From: Punctularia strigosozonata HHB-11173 SS5
Lineage: Eukaryota; Basidiomycota; Agaricomycetes; Corticiales; Punctulariaceae
DNA length: 64,000 bases
Direction: 5' to 3'
NCBI RefSeq assembly: GCF_000264995.1
Contig: NW_006767442.1
Location: forward strand, 12,246 to 76,245
A program made the position numbers and the translations under genes. This document shows, in pieces, positions 33,712 to 46,561 of this stretch. The first letter of the stretch is position 1. Each line of letters opens with the position of its first letter. The notes below the pieces were generated by a model, which was not told the DNA's origin, did no database searches, and saw nothing but the letters and a program-made list of their open reading frames with translations.

Positions 33712-34910
33712 ATGACCACAGTTCTGACTACCATTTCCAACCTCATCGGTACCCTTCTGGGCGGCTTATCCCTTGTTGGAGGCCCTGCCCTCAGCTACCT
33801 CGACAACACTTCCGACAAGGGAGTTGGAGAGCGGCTGCCTACTCATGTGCATCCTCAAACTATATCCCGTAAATGGATTCTAATCTAAAATGTAGGAAGG
33901 CGCCGAGATCGACAAGACTCGCGCGATTATCAAGTCATTCTTGCAGCGCTGCAAGATCCCATACCCTCACGTCGTCTATGACGAGGAGTTTGACCGTCTC
34001 GCTCGGGAAGATGCTATTCGTCGCGGCTGTCCTATGTCGGGACCTTACAATCTCGCGCCATTCATCCCTCCTTCCGTATCCATGTCTACCACCGCCTATG
34101 CGCACTATCCGCGCAAGGATACCCAGGTCATGACCTGCATTTACACTGCCTTCCTCATATACCTGGACGACAAGTTCCAGGGCGACATCGACGACGTGCG
34201 CTACTTCAACGAGCGATTTGTGCTCGGCGAGAAGCAGCGTGAGCCCACTCTCGAATGTTTTGCGCAGCTACTGCGCGAGATGCCGCTGCACTACGGCCGA
34301 GTTGTGTCCAACATCATGGTGACATCTACATTGAACCTTGTCACCGCGCTTCTGCTCGAACACGAGACTCAAGGCATGCCGGTGAGTGCATTGTACCATC
34401 GTGTGCTCCGGAACAGCTGAAAATGACACGGCGCCGTTATTAATAGCTTCGAATCGGGGCATTCGGATACCCGACATTCTCTCGCGTCATGTCGGGCGCG
34501 TCTGAAACATATGCGCTCTTTGCGTTCCCATCGGACCTTCCGCTCCAAACGTTTATCCAGTGTCTTCCGGAGATGATGGTATATATCAACAACGGAAAGT
34601 ATGTATTACTTTCCAGCGCGTCATGATTCGTCACTGAGCATTCCTCTCCAGTGATATTCTGTCATTCTACAAGGAGGAACTTGCTGGCGAGACCGTCAAT
34701 CGAGTGTCGTTCCTGGCGGCTGTTCACGGGATCAGCAAAAACGAGTCGCTGAAGCGGCTCGTCGACGAAGGCGTTGCTGCTCACGAACGCGTGCAACAAA
34801 TCTTGGAGGCGCACCAGCCTGCGTTAGATGCATATTTGGCGTTCAGCCATGGATACATAGGATTCCATGCAGGGGCGAAGAGATATCGTCTGACGGAGCT
34901 GGATCTCTGA
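33712..34910 (+). CDS. trichodiene-synthase (TRI5)-like sesquiterpene synthase, 343 aa
   Basis: Exons 33712-33846, 33896-34381, 34447-34598 and 34652-34910 splice to 343 residues. The TRI5-family layout is clear: an aspartate-rich site YLDDKFQGD near residue 115, the NSE/DTE metal site NDILSFYKEEL near residue 250, and a C-terminal RYRLTEL as in trichodiene synthase (RYRLSE). These all-alpha class I cyclases use Mg2+ to ionise farnesyl or a related diphosphate. Basidiomycete TRI5-like enzymes include acyclic terpene alcohol synthases, so product class is open. The first metal motif is DDKFQ rather than the DDSKD of TRI5. Intron 1 is set at GTGCAT (49 bases) because it gives normal intron length and keeps frame. 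A P450 diverges from it on the left, and a zinc-finger regulator lies 1.5 kb beyond its 3' end. Confidence 0.87.
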
Positions 34911-36438
34911 TTCTGAATCGATGCATCGGACGTTCCCATATCTATCGCAAGGAGTTCACTCCCTGCGCGCGCAACATACAATACCGGCGTGTCATGTATA
35001 TTCAATTCTCGAGTAAAATCATTTCTCCCTCTATCTGAGCTTGTTAAGCCGATGGAATAGCGGTGCAGTCTAACGGTAGGACTTGCGAGCATACGTCAAT
35101 TCCACGTTAAGCACTAACTCTGCGGATAAATCGAGGGAGCCACCGCCTCAAGACTTGATCGCCATCCGCTGACTACGATAAAGAAAGAAGCGTGCATCAT
35201 CCCGGGCGTCGTCGCAGTTGATGGACATACCTGCGAGCTTGCGAGATCCTCGTGGGTAGAAGACCTCAACGATGCGTGGTATACGGCATTGTAACACGGA
35301 CGTCATTGGATGGTTTTATCGTGCGCCTATCTTGAGCGTCGAGGGCACTTGTGGTTTCTCCTACGCCGTCGATATCTCCATTTGAACCGGGTGTCCGCCT
35401 CCGGTGGTCGAGGACGGTCGCCCTTGCCAGCGACTACGCAATATGACTGTCCTGGTATCGAATTTAGCCGTTCATCTTCGATATCGATATCAATGCCGGA
35501 ACAACTCCTATCTCCCGATATTAGATCCCCACAGTAACTTCTTCGGGACACTCGTCCGCCAATCGACTGGCGCGCAGCCGAAATGTCTTCTTGAGCTTGC
35601 AACATGTTGTCCCATTGGATGATTCAAGTAACGTCCTCGGAATTTAGCACAGGCACGAACCAAAAGCATCTGCCAGTGAATACTTTCCAGTTCGTCTTGG
35701 CGAGGTGTACGGGCTCTTATCCCCAGCCGATGCGAAGTCGGTCGAGAATGAGCGACGGACGAAGCTCGCGTCGGAGCCGTCTAGGTTTACGAAAGGATCT
35801 GCGCCCTGGATGGAAGCTATAGTCCCCGGCGGCTACATACATCCAGCTCCACATCGTCAATGGATAGAGGCCGCTAGACAGTTCTGCAAAAAGCGCCCGG
35901 GCATGCCGAATTGAGGTACCAGGCGTTCACCATGAGTTCTCGATAAAAAGCGTTGCCAGAGCAGATTGATGTGTCCTCACGGTGTTTATCCACTGTCGTG
36001 CGGCAGCGTCCCTGTTTGATATGCTGGTGACAGTCTCGTCGATAGCGTTATCCAGCACGTTGGCCAGCTGTGTGACCAAAATGCAGACCGCGAAGATATC
36101 AGGCCGTATCTGTTGCCCCTGGTGTACGATGGCGTAGTAAAAGGGCGCGTTCGCGGTTTCTCAGGGAACGCTTGCTTCTCACGGACATTCACCATCGCGC
36201 TCGGGCATTTCAGTCTCCGAGTCTTTGTGATTCGAGGTCAATTACGGGAGCGGTTTTCACGGATTGAGACGCATCATCGGGGTATATCCCAGCATGCTTA
36301 GCACGTCATGTATACTGTTACACGGAGGCGAATGAGATACAAATAACAACACAGAGTCCACCAATCATCAATGTCCGTGCACAACCTATGAAAGTATTCC
36401 ATTACACGGTTCAACTATGAGGCAGGTCTACATTTGGG
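34911..36438. other. 1.5 kb region without a confident gene
   Basis: On the plus strand, 35705-35914 has a protein-like tail (SAPWMEAIVPGGYIHPAPHR) but no upstream exon or domain could be joined with confidence. It could be the last exon of a divergent gene or a relic. Otherwise nothing was recognised. Confidence 0.35.
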
Positions 36439-37845
36439 TTAGCCCTGGGCTTGCCCTGAGTCAACGGATGAAGCTTTACTCGGGATCGCCCATCGAGACT
36501 TGCCCGAAGGCTTCCCGCGACACTTGTGGATGCCAAGCATCTTGGCCGAGCTGAAAAAGTGGTTGCATTGCGGGCAGAGATACTCGCATACCTAGTTAGC
36601 CCCATGAGCTTTGTTTACCCAGTAGCTAGTTTAGTGACGCTCACCTTCCCATGCTGCACAACTTCATGTCGAAGTCGATCGTGCCGTCGACTGAATATCT
36701 CTGAGCAGCCCATCGTGCACGGGAGGACCTTCGAAGGACCACGCTCAACAGTTTTCCCATCAATGTATTGTTCGTCTGCATACCTCGCGTTGTTTTGGCT
36801 GATGGGCCTCAACGTGTACACGCCGAGTGTACTCGCTAGTGAAACTTCGATCACATCCTGGGTGAGTGCAGGGAAACCGTCGCTGGCGCTGCGCGCCCCT
36901 GCCAGAAGCTTGAGTTCCGGGGATAGCCTCAGAACCGACAGAGGCAATAGATGGAGACGGCAGCGAGGGCGAAGGACTTGGTGGCTTCAGCGCAATATTC
37001 CTGTTGTAAGCCGGGGGCGACGGGGACGACGAGAATGCAGGCGTAGGTAAGCTCTGCGCTCCGGAAGATCCGCTTGGAACACCCGGAGACGAATGACGGG
37101 TGTCGAGCGTAAGACCCGCAGATGCGGTATCAACTGTAATCGCCATGGTTAGCTTACCGACATATGACCGCCGGTAACTCACTGTGGCGGCCGAGAGGAT
37201 CGAACTGCGTGGACAGGAAGGGCGGATTGAATGGCACGTTCGCGTCATTCGCGGGTAGACTCCCGTAACATTGTTCCTGAGGGTAACCTGCGACAGAGAT
37301 CATCTCCGAAAAAGAGTCATCTGTCATAGTTTCCATGAGGGAGTCGACAGCGTCGTCGTACAACGATGGCAATCCATCTACCGACCCCCCTAGTAATCCT
37401 CTGAGTGTATATCTCGTCAAAACGTCTGGGCAACATACCTTGAGAGCCGTTTATCGAATGATTCTTGTCGGGTAGGCGCGAAGCTCCGCCGGGCGCTGAT
37501 GCGCCGGGGGTCAAGGGGATAAACAGACAGCCTTGGTCTATGTTCTGATATCAGCAAAACCCTCGCGGGAACGTTATTTGCTTTACTTGATGAAGTCACA
37601 ACGCCCCGATGCTGCGCCTGGCGGTTTGAGGTCAGGTGAGAGCGGGATGCGTACACGCGCAGGCCGAGACCAGTCTGGTCTACGGTGGGCTCAAAGTTGA
37701 TGTTTATGCCCGTTCCGCAGGGAATATGGGGCGTGGGCTGCATCGCGGGATGCATATCGAAGCCGAGGCAATCGTCAGGCAAAAGGTTGCGTCGAACGTG
37801 AAGTTCGACTTGGCCCAACAGTTCAATGGGAAGAGTGAGGGACAT
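36439..37845 (-). CDS. C2H2 zinc-finger transcription factor
   Basis: A multi-exon gene starts at 37845 (MSLTLPIELLGQVELHVR; an ATG at 37869 is also in frame) and stops at 36439-36441. Three C-terminal fingers follow each other on separate exons: FPCTHPGCDRSFTSEYTRRV-HVEAH (C-x4-C-x12-H-x3-H), LPCTMGCSEIFSRRHDRL with H-x4-H, and a third, YLCPQCNHFFSSAKMLGIHKC, ending H-x-C. The central part is Ser/Pro-rich and disordered (SSSPSPPAYNR, PPSPSPSLPSPS). The order fits fungal DNA-binding regulators acting in the nucleus. The junction LSR-GLLGG implies a very short 38-base intron (or a missed donor). It lies next to the terpene synthase/P450 pair and could regulate it; proximity is the only evidence. 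Confidence 0.78.
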
Positions 37846-40800
37846 TTTGGTAGGGACGGCACCAGCCACGCCGCCGACCGACTAATATACCTCTCCGTTC
37901 TGGGGTGGAGCTGGCCTCACTTCTTCGATGTAGCGCTTGTAGGGGGTTAGCGGAGTGTTCCTGGCCTAAACTGGGTTCCGCAGGGCGAGGTTGAATGACG
38001 CTTCGCCTTCTCTCAAACGGGCCTTGGGAAAATGCGTTGGAAACTGAAAATGCGTCAAGAGGCGAGCAGATGTACGAAGATCTCGTATCTCCCCGGCAAC
38101 AACGCCGAACATTAGAAGTGAGAGCACGGCCACCGGACAAATTAAGGAAGTGCGGAATTGCGGAAGCGGGTGAGAGTTGCCAGCGGTTGCTCACCTATGT
38201 ATTTTCATTGGCACACAGCTTGTAAGCGTGACACTTGGTGATCCAGCGAATGATCCTGAAATGGAACGGTAGGACACGCCCAAATCCCACTGATGAACAG
38301 ACCGGGCTTCTACACTCACCGACAAGATCGATGAAGGATCTTTAAGCGGAGTGTTGTAGGACCCCGCTTGATGGTGAGCAGCGGGTGCAGGAAGTCCCAA
38401 AGGTTTCTATCAGCGAATTATAAGCAGTGACCGCCAACACGCCCTCGCTTGTTTCCGCCGTGGATGGTTACGGGTAGCGTCGAACTGGCCAGTGTTCTCG
38501 ACACGCACGTCGTCAAGCGCTTTACTGCAACTCAGATGTAGCTGCATGATTGATGCCGTCACTTATTATTCTCAACGAGGCAGGCCTGATTCGCCGCTTT
38601 GAGCCGGCGCCGCACCGGGGCGGAGCGGAGAGTTGGGAATCCATTGGGATGGGATAGCGCCACCGACGTCCGCGCGACGAACACCCATTGAAGTGCGGAC
38701 ATACCTGATGGGTCGAGCCATTTCGCATGGTTAGTTGCACCGCCCAGGGTCGATATCCCGATAATGGACGAGAAGCCATGGGCCAGGAGGGAGACATCGT
38801 GGGACGGAGGTACATGCGTGCTTATGCTTCCGTTACACGCCGGTCGCTGAGAACGCAGAAACACACTATAGTGGTTATATTTGATCGGAGACTACGATTC
38901 TTGCCTGAGCATCCTCTCCTTCCGTTCCTGACGTACTTGATGCAGAGCAAGTCGGATATCTTCGCTGGTTCACCAACGACGCGCGCAAGCAGTTGCATGC
39001 TTGCTCCTGACATCGATAGCTTGGCGATATGACTCGGAGTACACAACGTCATCGATAGGAGGTAGCGCGGGTTGTATCGCAAGGCCGGTGTGTCCAGTCC
39101 ACGGAGGTTAAAAGACAAATGTAGGTCGAAGATCAACGCCCGGCGATTGCGTGGACTTACGCCTCGGGTGAGCCAGGGCGTGTGAAAGATACTCAACCAC
39201 GAGGTTCACCACACCAGCCCTCCGATGTGAACATCGTAAAGCGCATGGACGATGCTCGTAAGCGGGTATCAACCCGACTTATGTGAGACAATTGAGATCG
39301 CTCTTTCTAGTGTCACATTTCCTGGTTTCATGATTGTACTCGTACAATAGACGTAACAACATCCTTTTTGTTGAGAAACAGGGTGATCAGTGTAGCATGA
39401 AAGCCGCGGATCCCGAATACTCGTCGCCGAGTTACAAGGGGAAACCCAGGGACTCCTTGTGTTGATGCCTGTATGTGCGCAAACCTCGAGAAAATACCGT
39501 CGCGGGCGTCGGCGTTATTCCATTAATCACAGCTCTCGGAGAAACAATGCGTCAGTTTTTCTCTCGATGGGTTTTTGGGCAATGTATGGTAGTATTTCTC
39601 GAATTATCCACTGCTTTTGTGTAAGTATTGCGACCTTCATCGAGCGATCGCAATTCCCTGAAGAGTTTTTTTTTCCGCACTGTCGTTGGTCCTGTCTGTT
39701 TTTATACTTATATGCCTAAAGAGATGAGCAGGAGATGAAAGGTAAAGCTGTTTATAATGCAAGCTGTTGCATCTCTGCGCTGAGGGTGGAGCAGCTATAC
39801 TTCTGCGTACCCGCCACATATCATGACATCCATCTTACCAGGTAGAGATTACTGTGGTGTAACGTCGCACTTCAAGCGGAATTTGTGCCTTGTGGTATCA
39901 TTCGTCAGGAGGTATCACAGCGCGAAGGAGTGTACACATGCGAGCACGTATGGAGACGTCACCTGGATACACTACCCACAAATTTTCGCATGTACGTCCG
40001 AGGATGCCCCATGCTCTGGGATGGTAATCTAGGATAGAATAGGTGCTAAATGCAATTGAGGGAGCTATCAGGTTTCAATGCTTACCAACGGTGTCCTCGG
40101 GCCACGCACTGGGGCCAATGTACAAGCCCATGAAGCTCAGAGGAGTACAAATTGATCTAAAGGTTCGCGTAGCTTCTTTCATCTCCGCTCGACCCTGACG
40201 GCATATGTCGTATACTCTGCCGGGTACGAGGCAGCGCTCACGAGTATCTGCGTCATAATCCACACGTTGCTGTGGAGAAATCGCCGTTTCAGTGCCTTCT
40301 GCGGGAGTCCTCCGAAGTTGTACTACGTATCGCGGCCCCGCCCCGCAGTCGTATTATCTGCACAAAACAAATCTCCAGCGCAGCTCTTGAAATCATTCCC
40401 CCCTCATAAAGTACTTCGTGCGTATTCTGACTATTTCTGCCATTTCGAGCGCAAAGCAAAGTTGAGCCCGGATAGCACCGCGGTCACCAAGCGCTGTGAT
40501 TCCCATGAGTAGAGCACGCAGAATACCCAGTGCACGACTATTCGGTTTGATTGCAGAAAAGGCTTATAATAGGATCGTCTGCAGTCAATGAAATCGACGT
40601 GAGGATGATATCGTGTTCGCCACATTGGCACTAGGTCAACTCGAAGATAGAAGCGCGTGCTCACAGGGAGGTGATGGCTTGTCGAAGAAAAACCGTCCAG
40701 CCAGTATGGTTCCATTCTGTTGACCTGGGCGGCACTGAGCGCTTTTGCAACGTAAGACAGAGAATAAACAGTCGCCTTGAAGTTCGACCGTAGTAAAATC

Positions 40801-43800
40801 ACAGCTATCGCCGCTTCAAATGAATGTTAATCAAGCTGCGACTTCATGTTATTATTGATGCAGTCGAGCACATCCGTTCGTCCGACGGTAAACATAGTAC
40901 AAGTCCAACACATGCCCTGGAAAAGCCCGCGGGTCTGCGGTACTACTTCCTGAAGGTCACGAGGAAGAGCTGGCCACAGAACAAAGGAGAGCAGCGAGTG
41001 AAGGTATCAGTGCTTATATGAGCGCATAGGGCCTGATTGACACGCACGTGGGAAGGGTGGTCAATCATAGTAGCATGGCACGAACATAACATCGTGGCGT
41101 TCTGTACTCTCGCATGTGCTTCTCAAGAAGCACGGCGGAGGATGGCGGAGAATGGATCGCGCGCCAAGACGGGCATCGCTCACAAGCTCGTTTTCCCCGC
41201 GCGCAAAACAGGAAAGCGAGCGAACACCGCAAACGAGCTTCTGAAACTCACCTGCCAATATTTGGTAAGAATTATTCGCCTCCGACCCGGTTGAGTTCAA
41301 TTGTGCTTCACGATTCTTGTTTCGTTAAGCTCGGGGAAGCCGTGAATTGACTATGGTGATGCGGAAGAAGGGCGGTTGCGAGCCTCCAAACCGTCAGTCA
41401 CTACTTTTTTCCGATTGGCACAGCCTGGGGAGGCAACCACCTCGTCCATTTTAGTGCTCTAAGGTGCTTCACCCCTGTACGGAACAGTCAAGCATCATTA
41501 TATACAGATACCGAACCGAGCAGATAGAGTCAACGAACCACATCTCTTGCGCAGGCTCTACGGAATTTCACTTGATGTCAAATTCCGGCTAATGACGAAC
41601 ACGGCCTTCAACGCGAAATCCGAGTACCGGAAGACAAGATCTGAGGTGCCCGATGACATTGCAATTGGTTGACGGGCGCGATCGACAGAGGATCGACGAG
41701 TGGCAAGAGGGAAGGTTGTGATATCACATTCCGGCCCTAACAGTAAACGTGATGACAATTTCCTGTCAGGGTATTGCTGCCGAAAACACGCACCACGTGA
41801 GCATGGCTCCTGAACTGTGCCTTGCCTCGTCCTTTGTTAAGCTTGGCTATTAGCATCGCAGGCTGCAGCTCTAGCCTTCGAGTCTGCTGGTATACAGATG
41901 TTATGGTGATCCTCATCTCATGTGTTTCGCCATATGCAATAAAACGGTATCGCGAATACTGTAGATGTGCTTCTGTATCTATCTGTAGGAATATGCAATG
42001 GATAACTCACCGAGTAGACTCGCCCCAGTGGAGCAAACTTAAGGAACGGGTCTCGGTGGCCAGCAACACGTGCAGACAAAAAGATCTGGCACTGGAGTTG
42101 GTTTACATTTTGAAGCCAGGCTGTGCGTGCGCTGCTGTCCGCCAGTGTCCGCCCTTGAACGCAATGATTACCATAGTCTGAAGTATATCCGTACAGCGGC
42201 GTCTGCTGACTCTGCTCACAGTCCAAGCTGCTACAACTGTCAGCTAGGGAAGGCATGTAGAACCGGTATGTATAGCCAGGTGTGAGTGAGCGGCGTGCGA
42301 ACTCGGCGGACGGCCGCCGGAATTTACCGGACAACAGGCGGCTGCGTGTTGGTTTGCACGACGATATCATGGACTTACGCCTGTCCGGGGCCGACCGGTG
42401 AAAGATCAGCGTGCTCTACGACATACGGTGATGAATGATGCGAAATCAGCCTGTGTAAACTCACTCCGAAATGGGCGTCACCCTGAAGCTCTGCATCGGA
42501 CCAAGAGATGCAATGGACCTTCGTTGGACCTCGAGAGACATCGGACGAAGGTATCTGTGGCATGTTGAGCTCTGCACACACACGGGTACGTCGTAAAGTT
42601 GTGCACCGCTCGTTCTTGTATTTATTGCGGAGTTCACTGATGGCGGTTACGATTTAGTCTAGTTCAGACACACAAAGGCGTCCTTTGCTGTCACGCTGAT
42701 TTCAGAGCAACTCTGTGTACGATGGCGGATACTCAACTGGTTTGGGACAAGCACGGCTTGCGAAACCTCGATATCAACTCTTCAGGATCAGCTCATCTCA
42801 TCTTCGACCACTTTTGCCTCGGTAACTCGCTGCCTAGACGCGCATCATCTCTGCATATTCGCAAAGCTTGACGATCGATCAGGGCCCCTGAGATGTGGAA
42901 AGGATTGATGTACCCGGGTTTCGCCAGGGACTTGGCGCGTAGTAACTACAATCGTGGCGCGAACCCTGTGGAGAGCTCAGAACTCGAAGTGGGGCCCTGC
43001 GGCGAACTTGCAACATTGCAAGGTTTACCGACCTCCATCGTGATGTCTTTGTGACGGACTTCAGTAAGTAAGGATTGTCCGCGTTGTACAGCATCATGCC
43101 ACATGACGTCGTTCATACAACATCTGCGTGTTTCAAGCGACATGCTACATTCGTGCTATCCGCTCGCTCCCAGACCATCCCGCACTGTGACTCCCTGGTG
43201 ACGCCTCCGTTTTTCCGACGAAAACGCTCATCTCACTTGGCGATGCTATTGTATGCATCACGGGAGGTACGGGCCGTACCTGGCGGAGCCCGTCCTACGT
43301 CCGCTTTCGGACCCGTGACGGTAGGTACCTTATGCCGATTACTCTGTGATCGATATTCTCAGTTACATATGCCATAAGTGCGACACGCAAACCTGCCAAC
43401 CGGCGGGACCATTGGAGCAGAATCCGGCACCGACCGCCACTTATTCATGCACGCATGGACAGCGAGCGGGGTTTCATGACTATCAAAGGAGCGTTCGACC
43501 ACGCAAACCGACCAAGAAGGCTATCCCTCAACCGACGTTATACAGCCATCCAACCCGCTCTGAATCTAAGACCATATGTGTCCTTGCTCTCGCTTAACCT
43601 GACGACGGGGGCACAGTCTCCTTCATTTGGCTGCTCGAAGTGCGTCCACGCCGATAGCCGAAATGCCCGGAATCAGCAGGTTCGTTCATAACTCACCACC
43701 GATAGAGAAACCTCCATCGCGCGGGCCAGTGCAAATTCTCGAACCCCATAACATATTTCAGAGAAGAGCGAGACACTTGAGCGCCATTGGGTATTGGGTA

Positions 43801-45836
43801 TCAATCTCGGTTTCTCTCAAGCAGATGTCTAACAAAATTGGCAGAGAAAGCACGATTCGGGATCGTGCGATGGTTCTGTGCAGGAACCGCATGCAATGTT
43901 TCACCGACGGGGACGCCATGGTAGGCGTGATTACAACGTCCACAACAAAACTCTGTCTCCCTGCATAGTGGATTTGCGTGATTCCGTGCGCCAAGGTCCA
44001 GCTGCACGGTGCAACTTTCTGAGCCAGACAAGAACGTTGTGACGATCGAGGTCACATGGCGCGGGGCTGAAGGCGGGTATTAATCCCGATGAGCAAGACT
44101 CTTCGCGTGTATCGGGGCTCGCTCATCTAGCCCGATTCGGGGTCCCAGGCTATCCTGAGGCAGAAGCGCTCTGGCTGAGCCCTATTACGCCCAAAGAGGA
44201 CGAGGACGGCGAGGATGAGGCACTTAACCCCTTTCTGTCTCTGGGGAAACCCCCGCCCCGCTTATTGCGGCTCTTGTCTGAACCAGGTAGTGCTGGAGGG
44301 AGGATTTGCTCAAGAATCAACATTGCGATGGCCACGAGCATCCCCGCCACGCGAACCGTCGCCTGAAACTCTGGCGTCAAAACACCATACCCTGACATCA
44401 TGCATGCTGATTTGCTCCCATACCAGGTACGCATATGCGTGCTCTACGCGGGCATGTGTGAATGTTGATGACGGGCATACCAGTTTGTACTTAGCGCGTT
44501 CAAAGTGTGAACTTGGAGCCCCCTCAACCGGCGACGTTCGGAAGGCGGCATTTCACTCTCGGCACGTCGAGATCCGGCGCGGTCTATCGAAAGAGAATAG
44601 AGAACTTGAATAGCCGGTCGGCGGTGGTATTGCATCATGATCAGACCCTTCACCTCCACTGGTGGTCCGAGAAGACGGCTTGTTCACGCGCTTTTAGATA
44701 GATTCTGGCGGCGACAGTTATCCTGCCTCCACGGTGCGGGACTCAAGCACGCGTCAGCGCGGCGCAATGCGTAAATGAACGTGGGCTCGGTAGCGGGAAC
44801 GTGCGGAGACTCGGTGAGCTCATTGTCTGTGAAACAACGGAGACGTCACTAAACGCTATATCCTCCAGTGATCGCACAAGCCGTATATATGATCGGTCCA
44901 TCGGACTGGAACTTTTCATCGACCCCCATGACGGCTAACGCGGGGATCTCACATACGTCGTGAAGTTGACTTACTTCGGAGGCGGGAAAACCTACGATGA
45001 TGGCTTCTTGCGAGGACGTTCTCTCACCGCTTCAAACGTCGGGAAGAATCAAAAAGAATGCAACTCGTGTTTGAACGCGTGTTCGGAACACCACCGATAT
45101 ACTTTTACCCGCCTGATCGCGAGAACGTCGAGGTGCATTCCGAGTCCCCTAGTGGCGCCGAGTCTCGGCGAGAGACCGTCTCGAAGATCAAGATCGAAGG
45201 TTTTTCGGTTTGTCGTGCGTGTCCAACAAGCCGTTCCTCCCGTTACATTTTCCCTTAGAGTACAGTCTGGATTGTTCTCGCCCTCGGCCACCGAGGCGAT
45301 TCCTCCGAATAACCCGGCGCCATCATTTCTAGGCAGGGTCTGGAGGAGGCTCGTCCGAGTCGATGGACATAGTTGGTATGGTTCTCCTCGACATGCATGC
45401 ACACGAATCTCGTTATGCTGATCATTGCTTGGACTTAGAGTCGCGGCGATGTCAATATCAGGGATCATCGGGGCGTCAAAGTACAGGCTTAATTGCTCTT
45501 TCCCGTCCTCGGTGATCTGAAGGAATGTATCCGTTCTTGACGCCGACTGCATCTCGTCACGGCGTTGCTGAACGGACGGTGATTGCCCACCACTTCATGA
45601 TGGAACTTTCAGGGGGGCCGCGTGTCGGAACGAGATAGGATATCCCGCAACCCTGAGGATGCAAGTGACCAACAATACATGCGTGTGATGAAACTGATAA
45701 ATAATCGCAACTATCGAAATGATGGAATGGGAGTCGAATACTCTGTCGGGCAGCTCGCTCGGGATCATCTGGCCCGGATCGTCTTGTGATCGACCCTCTT
45801 CCTGTCTACAAGCCTCCGCAGCGCTCTCATAGGAGC
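37846..45836. other. 8 kb gene-poor stretch
   Basis: No recognisable gene in 8 kb, in a window that otherwise has a gene every 2-3 kb. Several protein-like but unassignable open frames occur on the minus strand, at 38559-39196, 40075-40263, 41918-42370, 44150-44659 and 45049-45552. They may be eroded or fast-evolving genes. No terminal repeats, transposase or reverse-transcriptase motif was seen. Confidence 0.5.
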
Positions 45837-46561
45837 TTATTCCTCATCGACTGGAGCGCCATTATCCTTGAACCAGTTCAAGAGCCATTCCTTCCCTATC
45901 GCGAAGTCCTTCTTGACCTGCACGAGCAGCTCGCCTATTCGCCTCAAGGCGTCGTCCTCCGTGAGTGCAATGCCTGCTTCTTCATCGCGAAGGTCTCCAT
46001 AATGCTGGATCTTGGTGCACGAGGACTGCACGCGCGCGAGGCCGAGCATCGCAGAGGATCCCTTGAGGAAGTGACCCTTGTCGGAGAGTGTCTTGAGGTC
46101 CTTCTCCTTGCTGCGAGAGGGCAACATGCATCGTGATCAGATGATATGTGAGAGTGCAAATTGTCAGCGATCGGACGTACAATGCCTTATCCATCTCCTC
46201 GAACGTGCCCTCGGCCTGGGAGAAAAATCCGGTGGCGGTCGAGTAGGAGAAATCGTGGGTTGGGTCGTCATCGTCGAGCTCTATGAGTTGCTGGAATATC
46301 TCCATGTTCATGATGCCCTCCTCATCGGCGGGCTTGTCCGACTGCTCAGATGTGTCCTGGTCGTCATCAGGCTTGGCTTCTCGCTCGTCCGCCTTGTCGG
46401 GCACGGCACTGCCCTTTGGCTGCGGATCCTGAACCCGATGTCAATCATCTCGGACGAGGAGGAATATATATTGGTGAGCGCACGATTTGTTTTGCATCTT
46501 TTGTTTCCGATTTTACGGGGCCGTCCAAGCTGGCAGCAGTCTTTGCGGCGGTTGAAGCCAT
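45837..46561 (-). CDS. YPD1: histidine phosphotransfer protein Ypd1, 188 aa
   Basis: Exons 46517-46561, 46181-46428 and 45837-46110 join in frame (introns of 88 and 70 bases) to 188 residues. The HPt four-helix domain occupies the C-terminal two thirds. It opens with GIMNMEIFQQLIELDDDD and carries the phospho-accepting His in LSDKGHFLKGSSAMLG, the hallmark HxLKGSS site. Ypd1 passes phosphate between hybrid histidine kinases and response regulators (Ssk1, Skn7) in the osmotic and oxidative stress relay, shuttling between cytosol and nucleus. An acidic, Lys-containing N-terminal extension of about 60 residues (DKADEREAKPDDDQDTSEQS) precedes the domain and is probably disordered. The start at 46561 follows from the first exon (MASTAAKTAASLDGP) splicing in phase. 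Confidence 0.9.

Noticed and set aside
35350-35914. Possible gene downstream of the terpene synthase
   Set aside because: Only the last about 70 codons look protein-like, and no frame-keeping exons upstream were found.
40075-40263. Minus-strand 62-residue frame with protein-like composition, considered as the N-terminal border of a NACHT-type protein
   Set aside because: The resemblance rests on a few residues (RERCL-PG), and no P-loop follows in any frame.
44150-44659. Minus-strand frame with one hydrophobic helix and a Ser-rich tail
   Set aside because: No start, upstream exon or domain could be supported; possible relic or chance.
45049-45552. 167-residue intron-less minus-strand frame
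   Set aside because: No signal peptide, domain or family resemblance, and the plus strand is also open; could be chance.
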